Source: Gracilibacillus halotolerans
GTDB lineage: Bacteria; Bacillota; Bacilli; Bacillales; Amphibacillaceae
DNA length: 64,000 nucleotides
Direction: 5' to 3'
Assembly (NCBI RefSeq): GCF_014206945.1
Contig: NZ_JACHON010000011.1
Location: 23,858 to 87,857, forward strand
Shown: positions 52,268 to 62,700 of the stretch, one piece after another
Position numbering within the stretch: position 1 is the first letter of the stretch
Layout: every line of letters starts with the position of its first letter
Program-made: the position numbers and the translations under genes
Notes under the pieces: generated by a model
What the model was told of the DNA's origin: nothing
The model's input: only the letters and a program-made list of their open reading frames with translations
Database searches by the model: none

Positions 52268-53554
52268 CTATCTTTTTCTAATGGTAAATTGGTCATTTAA
52301 AAGATACCAGTTTTGCGGAAAGGCCAAACCAAGTTTCCAATAACTAATTCCTCGTAAATTCTTTTCTTTTATTAATTGGAACTTCGCCTGGATAGAACGT
52401 GCATCTTCGAACCATACTTCATGCTGGTTTCCCTCGTCATCATAATAGAAGAAATAAGGTGCTTGCGATTCTTCATCGTATAATATCGCTTGATTCGTTG
52501 TCCTTGCAAGGGATACTGCTTGAACGGGACTTAATGCTCTTGCATATTCTCCTCCGGGTTCATAAGGTAAAGTCCAGTCATAGCCGTATAGATTCTGGCC
52601 TAGCATAATTTTACTAGAAGGCATTTCCGTTAGCGCGTAATCAACTACCTCTGTAACAGGGCCGATGGGTGAAACAGCCATTGCTGGTCCTCCGCTATAT
52701 CCCCATTCATACGTCATTAAGACGACAAAATCTACTATTTCACCATGTGCTCGATAATCATGTGCTTCATACCAATCCCCCTCTTGCGTCGCACTTGTTT
52801 TTGGTGCTAACGCAGTAGAGATAAGAAGTCCTTCAGCATGGAGTCGATCAGCAGCCTTACGTAAAAATTGATTATAATCTTCTCGGTTAGCTGGATCTAA
52901 ATATTCGAAATCAAAGTGTATATCTCGATACCCAACCCTATTCGCTTCTTGTACGATGTTGTTTAGTAGATTATCTTGAACCTGCTCATTTGTCAGAATT
53001 GCTGTGCCTAAATCTCTACTAAATGCTCCTTCTTCTAGGTTAGTAACGACCAAGGTTAGAGCGGCATTATTGGCGTTTGCAATTTCCGGAAACCTGTTAA
53101 GAGGTGGAGGGATTAGGGTACCTTGACGGTCTAATTGATAAGAAAAGGGTGATAAATAGGTTAAACTACGACTATGTTTTTCCGCTGCATTTTCTAATGT
53201 ATCAGACACTGTGCCACCAATTGGTTCAATATAAGCATTAACTTCTATGGTCCTTTTATCCGTTTCTGGTATATATAGTGTAGCCCCTTCAAGTAATGGT
53301 TGATATAAGTTAATATTATTGATTCTTGCTAGTTCGGCAGCAGAAATTCCGAATTTCTGGCCAATGGAATAAAAGCTCTCTCCAGCTTTAACCGTATAAA
53401 AATGCCCTTCAATTGGAATAACAAGCGCTTGGCCAATTACTAAGTATTCTTCGGGATTTAACTCATTTGCGCTGACAATTGATTGATACGTTACTCCATA
53501 TTGGCGAGCAATGGAATATAAGCTATCTCCTCTATTCACGACATAAATTTGCAT
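52268..53554 (-). CDS. yaaH: Spore cortex/coat glycoside hydrolase YaaH (SleL type)
   Basis: 428 residues. Two N-terminal LysM domains (about 1-46 and 50-95; VNRGDSLYSIARQYG and VKAGESFYSIGQKFG) bind peptidoglycan, and a GH18 domain follows (about 105-428). The catalytic motif is DIHFDFEYLDP, with the Glu as proton donor. The family are epimerase or N-acetylglucosaminidase-type cortex-lytic proteins of the spore. Same position as in Bacillus subtilis, next to yaaI. Confidence 0.93.
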   Translation of the reverse strand: MQIYVVNRGDSLYSIARQYGVTYQSIVSANELNPEEYLVIGQALVIPIEGHFYTVKAGESFYSIGQKFGISAAELARINNINLYQPLLEGATLYIPETDKRTIEVNAYIEPIGGTVSDTLENAAEKHSRSLTYLSPFSYQLDRQGTLIPPPLNRFPEIANANNAALTLVVTNLEEGAFSRDLGTAILTNEQVQDNLLNNIVQEANRVGYRDIHFDFEYLDPANREDYNQFLRKAADRLHAEGLLISTALAPKTSATQEGDWYEAHDYRAHGEIVDFVVLMTYEWGYSGGPAMAVSPIGPVTEVVDYALTEMPSSKIMLGQNLYGYDWTLPYEPGGEYARALSPVQAVSLARTTNQAILYDEESQAPYFFYYDDEGNQHEVWFEDARSIQAKFQLIKEKNLRGISYWKLGLAFPQNWYLLNDQFTIRKR

Positions 53555-53629
53555 AGCTTTTCTCCTCTCACATAGTATCTCTTAACAGGTTATGTGAGAG
53601 GAACAGAAACTAGAACATGAAACAAACAT

Positions 53630-54151
53630 TCAAATGGCAGTAATATCCGCATCGAATACTTTTTGCATTAACAGTAATGCTTCGTTATTATGTTGGTCCG
53701 TATTGGAAGCCACACAATTGGATGGAATGTGCAGCGTATACCCTCGCATGTGGGCATCATTCGCGGTAAACAAAATGCATATATTCCCTGCAATCCCAGC
53801 TAATATAAGATGTTCAATACCTAATTCTTCTAATAACGAGCGTAAAGGCGTACGAAAGAAACCAGACATTTGCGGCTTCATAATAAAGTAGTCCTCATCT
53901 GTCGGCATCCCTTGCTCGATAATGTCGTCATTTTCATTTGTGCGACATGCTTCCACAATTTTTTTATAGTCTGATTCCCATGTGTGATAATGATCGTTAA
54001 TATAAATGATCGGATAGTGATTTTCCTTGGCATAATCTTTTAAGTTCTTTATATTAGGGACGATTTCCCTTGTATGTTGTAAAAGCATATTACCTTCACT
54101 AAAATCAAAATCATTAATCATATCAATAATCAGTACGGCTGTTTTTCTCAT
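53630..54151 (-). CDS. yaaI: Isochorismatase-family cysteine hydrolase YaaI
   Basis: 173-residue hydrolase. The catalytic Asp is in VLIIDMINDF, the Lys in FIMKPQMSGF and the Cys in GIAGNICILFTANDA, a full triad. The reaction may be amide or isochorismate hydrolysis; the real substrate is not known. It is next to yaaH, on the same strand, 75 bp upstream, in a conserved pair. Confidence 0.9.
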   Translation of the reverse strand: MRKTAVLIIDMINDFDFSEGNMLLQHTREIVPNIKNLKDYAKENHYPIIYINDHYHTWESDYKKIVEACRTNENDDIIEQGMPTDEDYFIMKPQMSGFFRTPLRSLLEELGIEHLILAGIAGNICILFTANDAHMRGYTLHIPSNCVASNTDQHNNEALLLMQKVFDADITAI

Positions 54152-54265
54152 TTAGAATCTCCTCATATCCTATTTTTGTCGCGGTTATTTTCTGTACTTC
54201 TATCCGCTTTACTTGCAGTTTTCCCTATTTTGTCTCACTATAAAATAAAAAAAGGAATGTTCTTG

Positions 54266-54739
54266 ATGAATGACGAGCAATACATGGAGCTTGCAATTGA
54301 ACAAGCAAGGTTAGCCGAAGAAAAAGGTGAGGTGCCAATCGGGGCGATTATTGTTAAAAATAACGAAATCATTGCTTCGGGATACAATCTTCGGGAAACG
54401 TTACAAACGACGAATTCGCATGCGGAACTGCTCGCTATTCAAGCAGCAAATGAAGCGATAGGTAGTTGGCGATTAGAGGAATGTACGTTATACGTTACTT
54501 TAGAACCTTGCCCAATGTGTGCAGGTGCTATATTACAATCTCGAATTCCTCGTGTTGTTTACGGTGCGAGTGACCCTAAAGCTGGATGCGCAGGTAGCCT
54601 TTATAATTTGCTTCAAGATGACCGTTTTAACCATCAAACGGAAATTATAGCTGGTGTATTAGAGAAAGAAACGGGTGAGCTATTAAGTAACTTTTTTCAG
54701 CAAATTCGAAATAAGAAAAGAAAAGAAAAACAGGGATAA
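54266..54739 (+). CDS. tadA: tRNA-specific adenosine deaminase TadA
   Basis: Deaminates A34 to inosine in tRNA-Arg(ACG). The start at 54266 (MNDEQYMELAIEQARLA) follows AAGGAA by 8 bases and gives 157 residues. An upstream extension of the frame to 54176 is hydrophobic and unlike the family. The zinc site is HAE plus PCPMCAGA, with catalytic Glu in HAE. Conserved position before the SRP RNA gene. Confidence 0.96.
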   Translation: MNDEQYMELAIEQARLAEEKGEVPIGAIIVKNNEIIASGYNLRETLQTTNSHAELLAIQAANEAIGSWRLEECTLYVTLEPCPMCAGAILQSRIPRVVYGASDPKAGCAGSLYNLLQDDRFNHQTEIIAGVLEKETGELLSNFFQQIRNKKRKEKQG

Positions 54740-54756
54740 AAAGGATGCTTCTACCC

Positions 54757-54786
54757 TTTGCATTTTTCTTGTATTCGGGTTATAAT
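54757..54786 (+). promoter_or_regulatory. SRP RNA promoter
   Basis: TTGCAT at 54757 and a perfect TATAAT at 54781, 18 bp apart, about 40 bp upstream of the mature RNA. Confidence 0.65.
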
Positions 54787-54830
54787 ATAAAATGCACTTC
54801 AAATAGTGCTTAAAAGAATGTTAACCAATT

Positions 54831-55104
54831 TGCCGTGCTAGGTGGGGAGGTAGCGGTGCCCTGTACTCGCAATCCGCTATAGCGAGACTGAATCCCTTGC
54901 CGAGGTGTTATTGCTTTAAGGTCTGCCTTAAAGGAGCAGTGCCGACGTCCGGGTCCTGCGCAACAGGAGCTCGTGAACTATGTCAGGTCCGGAAGGAAGC
55001 AGCATTAAGCGATCTCTCCTGTGTGCCGCAGGGAAGCCTGGGCTGAGCTGCAATCTTAAGTAACGCTTAGGGCAATAGCATCGAAGCTTGGTGCACGGCT
55101 TCAC
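54831..55104 (+). ncRNA. scr: Signal recognition particle RNA, large Bacillus type
   Basis: About 270 nt. The 5' TGCCGTGC pairs with GCACGGC near the 3' end. The Alu-domain box GGGGAGGTAGCGGTGCCCTG is near the start. Helix 8 is present with the GGTCCGGAAGGAAGCAGC tetraloop region and the GCCGCAGGGAAGCCTGGGC side. It contains the Alu domain that small 4.5S RNAs lack. Position between tadA and dnaX as in Bacillus subtilis; ends are approximate. Confidence 0.96.
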
Positions 55105-55116
55105 TTACATACACTG

Positions 55117-55150
55117 ACCAGTAGACAATACTCTACTGGTTTATTTATTG
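55117..55150 (+). terminator. SRP RNA terminator
   Basis: ACCAGTAGA and TCTACTGGT form a perfect 9-bp stem followed by TTATTTATTG. The remaining 210 bp to dnaX show no gene. Confidence 0.85.
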
Positions 55151-55360
55151 TTTTAATTACTAAATGACTAAATTCGTAGATAATCTACATTCCTCACTTA
55201 TGGTCGATTATTCCTCTATACTTCCTCAAATATGATAAACTTTAATAAACATTACCATCGTTAGAGATTCACTAGTAGATCGCTTATTTCTTACTCGTCT
55301 TTATGGAGAGGATTTGCTACAATAAAGAAAGGACTTTGAAGGTAAAGGAGGAGCTGGCAT

Positions 55361-57058
55361 ATGGCCTATCAGGCATTGTATCGTGTGTTTCGGCCAAGAG
55401 TTTTTGAAGATGTGGTAGGTCAAGAACACATTACTCGTACATTGCAAAATGCAATCATGCAAAATAAATTCACGCACGCCTATTTGTTTTCTGGTCCACG
55501 TGGTACAGGGAAAACAAGTGCTGCAAAAATATTTGCGCAGGCGGTTAATTGTCAAAGAGGCCCAGCTCTTGAACCGTGTAATGAGTGTGAAGCTTGTAAA
55601 GGAATTCTTGATGGTTCTATCTCCGATGTAGTAGAAATTGATGCTGCTTCAAATAACGGAGTGGAACAAATACGTGATATTCGTGATAAAGTGAAATATG
55701 CACCAAGTGCAGTAACATATAAGGTTTATATTATTGATGAAGTACATATGTTGTCGATCGGTGCTTTTAATGCCTTATTGAAAACATTGGAAGAACCGCC
55801 ACAGCATGTAATTTTTATTTTAGCTACGACAGAGCCTCATAAGATACCATTGACGATCATTTCCCGATGTCAGCGATTTGATTTTAAACGTATAACGCAA
55901 ACAGATATTGTAGTGCGTATGCAGACAATAGTAGATAAGGAAAATGTAGAGGTTGATATGGATGCCTTACAAGCAGTTGCTTTAGCTGCTGAAGGTGGTA
56001 TGAGAGATGCTTTAAGTATTTTAGACCAAGCTATTTCATATAGTGATGGGCATGTTAAGCTTGAAGATGTGTTGGCTGTAACAGGATCTGTATCACAAGA
56101 GGAATTATCGAAACTTGTTAACCATATGCATAAAAAAGAAATGAAAGAAGCTCTCTCCGTTATTGATTCGCTTATACAGGAGGGTAAAGATCCAGGAAGG
56201 TTTGTATTAGATCTTATCTATTATTTACGAGATTTATTGCTCTATCAGGCCTCGCCGGACATGGCTCAATCTTTAGAGCGAGCAATTACAGATGAAGCTT
56301 TTCAAACTTTAGCAAAAGAATTAGACAGCGAGTGGATTCAACATTCTATTAAGGAATGGAATCAGTGTCAGCAAGAAATTCGATGGACAAATAGTCCGAA
56401 GGTTTTCCTCGAAATTACAGTGTTAAAAATTAGTGGTAGTAATCAAACAGCTAGTCAACAACCAAGTAATGCAGGCTATGAAAAATTAATGGAACGACTA
56501 TCTACTTTAGAAAAAGCATTAGAACAGGTTAGCAGTCAAGGAAATCAAGTAAATTCACCTGCTCCAGCACAGCAACCGTCTAGAAGAAGTAGTTCTAATG
56601 GACCTAAAACATATAAGGTACCATTTGAGCGAATACGACATGTATTGAGTGAAGCGACAAAGCCTTCGTTACAAACCATGAAAAGTAGATGGCCAGACTT
56701 TATGGATCAACTAAAGCAGCGGAGTGCACCAGCTCATGCTACAGTTCAAAATAGTCAACCTCGTGCTGCTTCAGAAACAACGGTGATCATTGCATTTCGT
56801 TATGAAATTCATTGTTCACTTGCGTTGGAACATAAAGAAACGATAGAATTAGTAATGGCAGAAGTGATTGGGCAACCAATGACATTTATACCAGTACCTG
56901 AGGAAGAATGGAAAAGTCTTCGCGAGGAGTATGTCTCTCAGCAGAAACAGAAAGATACAATCTCTTTAGAAGAAAAGGAAGAAGCGCCAAAGGGAGATCC
57001 TGTAGTAGATGAAGCAAGAAAACTTTTTGGTGATGATGTTATAGAAATTCATGATTAA
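55361..57058 (+). CDS. dnaX: DNA polymerase III gamma/tau subunit
   Basis: Clamp-loader ATPase, 565 residues. Walker A GPRGTGKTS is near 45-53, the zinc module has Cys residues in CNECEACKG, and Walker B is IIDEVHML near 126. Sensor residues and clamp-loader domains II-III are intact. The C-terminal tau region (about 370-565) has low-complexity Ser/Gln segments. I did not see an obvious frameshift site for gamma. AAAGGAGGAG precedes the ATG. Confidence 0.97.
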   Translation: MAYQALYRVFRPRVFEDVVGQEHITRTLQNAIMQNKFTHAYLFSGPRGTGKTSAAKIFAQAVNCQRGPALEPCNECEACKGILDGSISDVVEIDAASNNGVEQIRDIRDKVKYAPSAVTYKVYIIDEVHMLSIGAFNALLKTLEEPPQHVIFILATTEPHKIPLTIISRCQRFDFKRITQTDIVVRMQTIVDKENVEVDMDALQAVALAAEGGMRDALSILDQAISYSDGHVKLEDVLAVTGSVSQEELSKLVNHMHKKEMKEALSVIDSLIQEGKDPGRFVLDLIYYLRDLLLYQASPDMAQSLERAITDEAFQTLAKELDSEWIQHSIKEWNQCQQEIRWTNSPKVFLEITVLKISGSNQTASQQPSNAGYEKLMERLSTLEKALEQVSSQGNQVNSPAPAQQPSRRSSSNGPKTYKVPFERIRHVLSEATKPSLQTMKSRWPDFMDQLKQRSAPAHATVQNSQPRAASETTVIIAFRYEIHCSLALEHKETIELVMAEVIGQPMTFIPVPEEEWKSLREEYVSQQKQKDTISLEEKEEAPKGDPVVDEARKLFGDDVIEIHD

Positions 57059-57089
57059 CTAAATTGAATATAATTAGGAGGTTTTTAAC

Positions 57090-57410
57090 ATGCGTGGAGG
57101 AAATATGAATAAAATGATGAAACAAATGCAAAAAATGCAAAAGGATATGATGAAGGCTCAGTCAGAATTAGAAGAAATGGCGTTTGAAGCAACTGCTGGT
57201 GGTGGAATGGTAAAAGTAGTAGCGAATGGGAAGAAAGAAATTACCGATGTAGAGATTAAAGAAGAGGTAGTAGATCCTGATGACATCGAAATGCTTCAAG
57301 ATCTTATATTGGCAGCGACGAACGAAGTACTAAAAGAAGTAGATGAAAAGACAAATGACGTAATGGGTAAATTTACAAAAGGATTAAATTTGCCTGGAGG
57401 TATGTTCTAG
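57090..57410 (+). CDS. yaaK: YbaB/EbfC family nucleoid-associated protein YaaK
   Basis: 106-residue protein with a Met/Lys/Gln-rich N-terminal helix and the core [21 protein letters not shown], then [16 protein letters not shown]. The family binds DNA as dimers. TTAGGAGG precedes the ATG. It lies between dnaX and recR, the conserved order in most bacteria. Confidence 0.96.
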   Translation: MRGGNMNKMMKQMQKMQKDMMKAQSELEEMAFEATAGGGMVKVVANGKKEITDVEIKEEVVDPDDIEMLQDLILAATNEVLKEVDEKTNDVMGKFTKGLNLPGGMF

Positions 57411-57422
57411 GAGGATTGCATT

Positions 57423-58019
57423 GTGTATTATCCGGAGCCAATATCCAAATTAATTGATAGTTTTACGAAGTTGCCAGGGATAGGACCGAAAACAGCTGTC
57501 CGCCTGGCATTCTTTGTACTGAATATGAAAGAAGAAGACGTGCTAGACTTTGCTAAGGCTCTTGCCAACGCAAAAAGGGAGCTAACACATTGTAGTATAT
57601 GTGGAAATATTACAGATACCGACCCGTGTTCCATTTGTCAGGACGATTCGCGGGATCGCTCTCTTATCTGTGTGGTGCAAGATCCAAAAGATGTAATTGC
57701 GATGGAGAAGATGAAAGAGTTTAATGGAAAGTATCACGTACTTCATGGCGCTATTTCTCCTATGGATGGAATAGGACCAGAAGATATCAATGTTCCTTCC
57801 CTAATTAACAGACTTAAGGATGAAGAAGTTCAAGAACTAATCCTTGCAACCAATCCAAATGTTGAGGGAGAAGCGACTGCCATGTATATTTCGAGATTAG
57901 TAAAACCTTCTGGTATTAAAACAACTAGAATTGCACATGGACTTCCAATGGGTGGAGATTTGGAATACGCTGATGAAGTAACCTTATCTAAAGCCCTGGA
58001 AGGTAGAAGGGAAGTCTAG
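57423..58019 (+). CDS. recR: Recombination protein RecR
   Basis: 198 residues. An N-terminal helix-hairpin-helix ([14 protein letters not shown]) precedes a Cys4 zinc finger ([16 protein letters not shown]) and a Toprim domain ([14 protein letters not shown]). It acts with RecF in loading RecA. The start is a GTG, preceded by AGGAGG. It is 12 bp downstream of yaaK. Confidence 0.97.
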   Translation: MYYPEPISKLIDSFTKLPGIGPKTAVRLAFFVLNMKEEDVLDFAKALANAKRELTHCSICGNITDTDPCSICQDDSRDRSLICVVQDPKDVIAMEKMKEFNGKYHVLHGAISPMDGIGPEDINVPSLINRLKDEEVQELILATNPNVEGEATAMYISRLVKPSGIKTTRIAHGLPMGGDLEYADEVTLSKALEGRREV

Positions 58020-58034
58020 AAAGAGGCGAACAAC

Positions 58035-58247
58035 ATGAAAAAAGTGAAGGATTTAAAAAAGAAAGCAATGGATCAAGAATTATTGAACAAAATATTTACT
58101 TTAAAGGATGAGTGGACCAACTTAGAGTCCATTATGAGTAGAAGCGTGGAGCCGAGTGAGGAAGGGCAATACGAATTGGCTATTTCCAAGGCAAAGTACT
58201 TATATTTAATACGTGAAGCAAAAATAAGGAATATTTCTGCATTATAA
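58035..58247 (+). CDS. yaaL: YaaL family protein (DUF2508)
   Basis: 70-residue, charged, mostly helical protein with YLIREAKIRNISAL at the end. Matches the DUF2508 family, function unknown. It has the conserved position between recR and bofA. AAAGAGGCG precedes the ATG. Confidence 0.9.
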   Translation: MKKVKDLKKKAMDQELLNKIFTLKDEWTNLESIMSRSVEPSEEGQYELAISKAKYLYLIREAKIRNISAL

Positions 58248-58341
58248 TAGCTCACATGCATCTATTTCATTCTTTTAAGTCTATTTGATTTCTCTTTCGC
58301 ATAGATAATAGTAAGGAATCTATGGGAAAAGGGGACAAGTT

Positions 58342-58605
58342 ATGATGAATGTATGGATTATACTAGGGGTGTTAGGTGCTATTGTTCTATTGTTTATTAA
58401 AGGGATACCGCTTCAATTTGTGCGATGGACAGGGAAACTTTTCATAAGAGTAACAATAGGAGTATTATGTTTGTTTTTCCTTAACATCTTTGGAGCACAA
58501 TTAGGTTTGCATATCCCGATTAATGCCTTTACTGCTTTAGTTGCTGGATTTCTAGGATTACCAGGCTTAGCTAGCTTAACAGCGATACACGTTTTTATAT
58601 TTTAA
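58342..58605 (+). CDS. bofA: Inhibitor of pro-sigma-K processing BofA
   Basis: 87-residue membrane protein with two to three hydrophobic segments: VWIILGVLGAIVLLFIKG, VTIGVLCLFFLNIFG and the C-terminal LPGLASLTAIHVFIF. In Bacillus it holds the SpoIVFB protease inactive in the forespore outer membrane until the checkpoint is passed. AAAAGGGGAC precedes the ATG. Confidence 0.93.
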   Translation: MMNVWIILGVLGAIVLLFIKGIPLQFVRWTGKLFIRVTIGVLCLFFLNIFGAQLGLHIPINAFTALVAGFLGLPGLASLTAIHVFIF

Positions 58606-58625
58606 TAGGTATTTATAGAATGAAG

Positions 58626-58655
58626 CTCTTACCTCCATTGGTAAGAGTTTTTTTA
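58626..58655 (+). terminator. bofA terminator
   Basis: CTCTTACC and GGTAAGAG form a perfect 8-bp stem with a 6-base loop, followed by seven T. Confidence 0.93.
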
Positions 58656-58764
58656 ATTGTTATGTTTAATAAAAAATTTGCTACCATGTGTGCGTTACAC
58701 TTTAGGAAAAGAGGGTATAGAATGATACTATACATTTCATTATTAGAAAGGAGAGACGGGAGAT

Positions 58765-59592
58765 TTGAGTAGAGTCAATGTTTCGTTGCGTAAACAATCT
58801 TTTTATATAGATTATGCAGGTAGTGAGAGAATGAAAAACATGGACAATCCTCATTTACATAATGATTACGAAATTTACTATCTATTAGAAGGAGAAAGAT
58901 ATTTTAATATTAACGGTAAGCAATATAAAATCATAGCGAACCAAATGGTGTTTATACACCCCAATGTTCTCCATCAAACGAGTGAAGTACTGGGTATTCC
59001 TCATAAGCGGTTTGTTGTAAACTTTCGCAACGAGTTTCTGTCAGAAGAGGGACGTTATCTATTACAACGACTATTCAATGATGGGACATGTATCCTACAT
59101 GTTCCACTACAAAAATTAAAGCAAATTCAAGCGTTATTGAATCAAATGAAAGAAGAATATACTAATCCGAGAGAGGATAGTAGATTATATTTAAAATCGT
59201 TGTTGTTACAATTATTGATTATTAGCAATAGGATAAGGGGGGATATTACCAATATTGATCGTACAGAAAAAAATGATGATTATCATGTACCTGACTTATT
59301 AAAATATATCCACAATCACTTCCATCAAAATCTCTCTTTACATAAGTTATCACAAACCTTTCACCTCAATGAACATTACATTAGTAGAATATTTAAACGG
59401 ACAACAGGTTTCGGTTTTGTAGAGTATGTTAATCACTTGCGAATCACAGAAGCAGAACGGCTATTAAGTGAAACAAACTTACCCGTTCATCTAATAGCTC
59501 AACGAGTTGGATATTCCACACAAGTGCATTTCAACCGTGTGTTTAAACGCGCGAAAGGTCTATCCCCAAACCAATATCGCCAACGAATCTAG
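58765..59592 (+). CDS. AraC family transcriptional regulator
   Basis: 275 residues. An N-terminal cupin-like ligand domain (HLHNDYEIYYLLEGERYFNI near 30) precedes a C-terminal pair of helix-turn-helix motifs (HKLSQTFHLNEHYISRIFKRTTG and VHLIAQRVGYSTQVHFNRVFKR) followed by GLSPNQYRQR. TTG start at 58765 after AAAGGAGAG. It is directly upstream of the pectin-degrading enzyme gene and in the same direction, so it probably controls it; the inducer is likely a pectin-derived sugar (inference). Confidence 0.93.
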   Translation: MSRVNVSLRKQSFYIDYAGSERMKNMDNPHLHNDYEIYYLLEGERYFNINGKQYKIIANQMVFIHPNVLHQTSEVLGIPHKRFVVNFRNEFLSEEGRYLLQRLFNDGTCILHVPLQKLKQIQALLNQMKEEYTNPREDSRLYLKSLLLQLLIISNRIRGDITNIDRTEKNDDYHVPDLLKYIHNHFHQNLSLHKLSQTFHLNEHYISRIFKRTTGFGFVEYVNHLRITEAERLLSETNLPVHLIAQRVGYSTQVHFNRVFKRAKGLSPNQYRQRI

Positions 59593-59705
59593 AACTTTTT
59601 ACATACAGGTGATACATAGACCATGACTAATCGACCAACAAAAACGTTTAAGAAATGAAATGTATACAGCATAAAATGTTAGGTTGTCCTTGTTATACTT
59701 ATAAA

Positions 59706-59719
59706 TGTAAGCGCTTAAT
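59706..59719. promoter_or_regulatory. cre-like site upstream of the pectinase gene
   Basis: TGTAAGCGCTTAAT matches the core TGTAAGCGCTT of the CcpA consensus perfectly and departs only in the last bases. It lies immediately after a TTATAAAT -10-like stretch, 25 bp before the start codon, and would block transcription when preferred sugars are present. Confidence 0.65.
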
Positions 59720-59743
59720 ATATTACGAGAGGAGAGCTATAAA

Positions 59744-62700
59744 ATGCGTAAATGGACAACCTTTTTCATTATCTTACTCGCTATACCAGTACTTTTTATC
59801 GTTTTTGAAGCGCGTAGTTTAGCTAAGACAATTGACTTCCCGGGTGATATTTTCGAAGCAGAAAAGGCGAAAGGTGAAGGGTTTATCGTTGATAATAAGC
59901 ACCTCGGTTTTACCGGTGAGGGATTCATTGACTTCCAACCGAATGAACCAGGTGGATATATTGAGTGGGATATTCCGATAGAGGATGCAGGAGAGTATAT
60001 TCTTGCCTTTCGTTATGCTCATGGGAAACCGGATAACCGTCACGCTCAATTAGAAGTGAACGGCAATGTTGTTGTGGAACAATTAGATTTCCCTCAATCT
60101 GGTGAATTTGACGATTATACATATACATCAGCGAAAACACAGTTATCGTCAGGTACACACAAAGTACGTTTAACCGCAACCGCCGATGAAGGTGGAGCGA
60201 ATATCGATCATCTTTATGTGTATCGCGCGGTTAATATACTTACAGAAGCAGAAGATGGTAGCGGAGAAGGGTTTATTATTGATAATAAACATCAAGGATT
60301 TACAGGGGAGGGTTTTATTGATTATAACCCTAATGTACCAGGGGGTTACGTAGAGTGGACTGTCGATATTCCGGTATCCGCAACTTATTTTATTGATTTT
60401 CGGTATGCTCATGCGGGAGGAAGTAATCGACCTGCTGAGATAAGTATTAATGGAGAACCAGTAGAAGAGCTATCATTCCCACCAACTGGAGACTGGGCAG
60501 ATTGGCGTTTGGAATCTACGTCAATCCATTTTGAGTCCGGAAGTAACGTGATTCGTCTAACTTCTACAGGAGCGGAAGGTGGTGGCAATATCGATCACTT
60601 CCGTATCCATAATGATAACGAATCCGATTCAAGTAATACCCCAGTTGATACAGAGTTAATGGAATTAGAAGAATGGATTGATGGCCTGACAATGCTTAAA
60701 TTAAAGCAATTAGGCATTATACATGAACAAGAAAAAGCGGGCGAAGAGCTAATTACAGGAATGGAATTACTTGCACTTATCAATCGAGAGTTTGGATTAG
60801 AGAAACAGGCGGTTTACAAAAACATCCGACCACAAGCATCTATAGGACCTTATAATCCAACAGATTGGGAATATTATGTAGTGGACATTGCTCAATCTGA
60901 CCAGTATGTTCCCGACTTTCTCTGGGATGAGATAGACTTCACCCAAACATTAAGTAAAAACCATCTTGCTATGATTGTTGGTGATTTGATGGATTATGTA
61001 TCGGAAGAGGAAGAAGGAAAAGGGATGATGGGGAAATTAGCACGACAAGGAATGATGAATCCAAATCATCCAAAAAATCACGGTATTAAGTCTAATATGA
61101 CGTGGAATGAAGCGAAGGCTATGGTCGCAAGCTTGATAGAGGAGTCAGAACAAGAATCGGATACGTTATTTATCACGAATGTACGTGCATTGACACCTCA
61201 TTTAATAGCAGTAACGGTAAATGGTGAACTAAACGAGGTAGACATTGATGATATAAAACTATCCGTACCAACAGGTAGTTGGAATGGGTTAACACCATTA
61301 TTAAATAAACATTTAAATGCGCCGAAGGCAGGAGTGACACAAGATAAATTCGGTAACACCGTTATTTTATTTGAGACAATCGAACAAATTGATGGAGAAT
61401 TCTATTTTATTGAAAAGGAAGAAGGTAGCTTTACAGGGGATTTAGATGCAGCGAAAGAGCTTGCTGATAATATCATTACTTGGCAAATGGAAAACGGCGG
61501 TTGGTCTAAAGGTATGGATCATAGTAGAAAGTGGGATGGGGAAGAACCACGTTCGGAATGGGTTAACAGTGACGGAACGGAGCTGGGAATGATTGATAAT
61601 GATGCAACAGTGAACGAAATGAGATTTCTTGCAGAAGTTTATACAGCAACAGGAGAGGAAAAATATCGAGATAGCTTTCAAAAAGGTCTTGAATTCCTAT
61701 TTGATCTTCAATACGAAACAGGCGGTTTTGCTCAAGTATATCCACGAAGAGGCAATTACTCAGATATGGTCACGTTTAATGATGAAGCAATGATTCGTGT
61801 GCTGAATATGTTCGAGGACATAGTGCATGGTGAATATCCATACAACAGTGATATTGTTACAGAAGACACAAAGGCAGCAATAGAAGCATCCATTAATCGT
61901 GCAGTTCATTACATTTTAAATGCCCAAATCGAGGCAAATGGAGTAAAAACAGCATGGGGACAACAACATCATCCAGAGACATATGAACCAGTAGCTGGCA
62001 GAAGTTATGAGCATGCTTCTATCTCTGGGAAGGAATCTGTTGCTATTGTTCAATTTTTGATGGAACGGATGGATGAGTCTGAGGAGATACGAGATGCAGT
62101 AGAAGCTGCCTTAGCGTGGTACGACGAAACAAAGCTAGAAGGTATTCGCTATGTAAGTGGTGGAGATGAAAATGGAAATTACTTTGTAGAAGATGAGAAT
62201 GCTATCACATGGTATCGTTTTTATGAGATTGGAACAAATAAACCTATCTTTTCCGGAAGAGACGGAGTAATTAAGCATGATATTCATGAAATTGAAGAGG
62301 AACGAAGAAATGGATATCAATGGGGTGGTAGTTATGGACATGTTCTATTAGAAATGGCAAAAACAACAGGCTATTTTGTGAATCGTATTTACGCTCAAAC
62401 GGTCGGTAGTAATAATACTGATGAGAAAGGGAGAGTATTAACCGAAGGACAATTCATTCAACTAAAAGACTTTACGGAGACAATGAATCGTCTAGAAAAC
62501 AAATTAGTTGTAGCGAAAGATGGAACAGGAAACTTCGATACCGTACAAGCAGCAATTGACGCCATACCGGAGCAGAGTGAAGATAGGATAGAAGTCTTCA
62601 TTAAGAACGGTATATATGAAGAAGTTGTAACTATTCCTGCAGATAAACCAAATGTTCATTTAATAGGAGAAGATAGCGAAGATACAATAATTCGCTATGA

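Noticed and set aside
59834..59850. TTCCCGGG-containing stretch as a Noc-binding site
   Set aside because: Only the centre fits ATTTCCCGGGAAAT; the right half (TGAT) does not match. It is inside the pectinase coding sequence.
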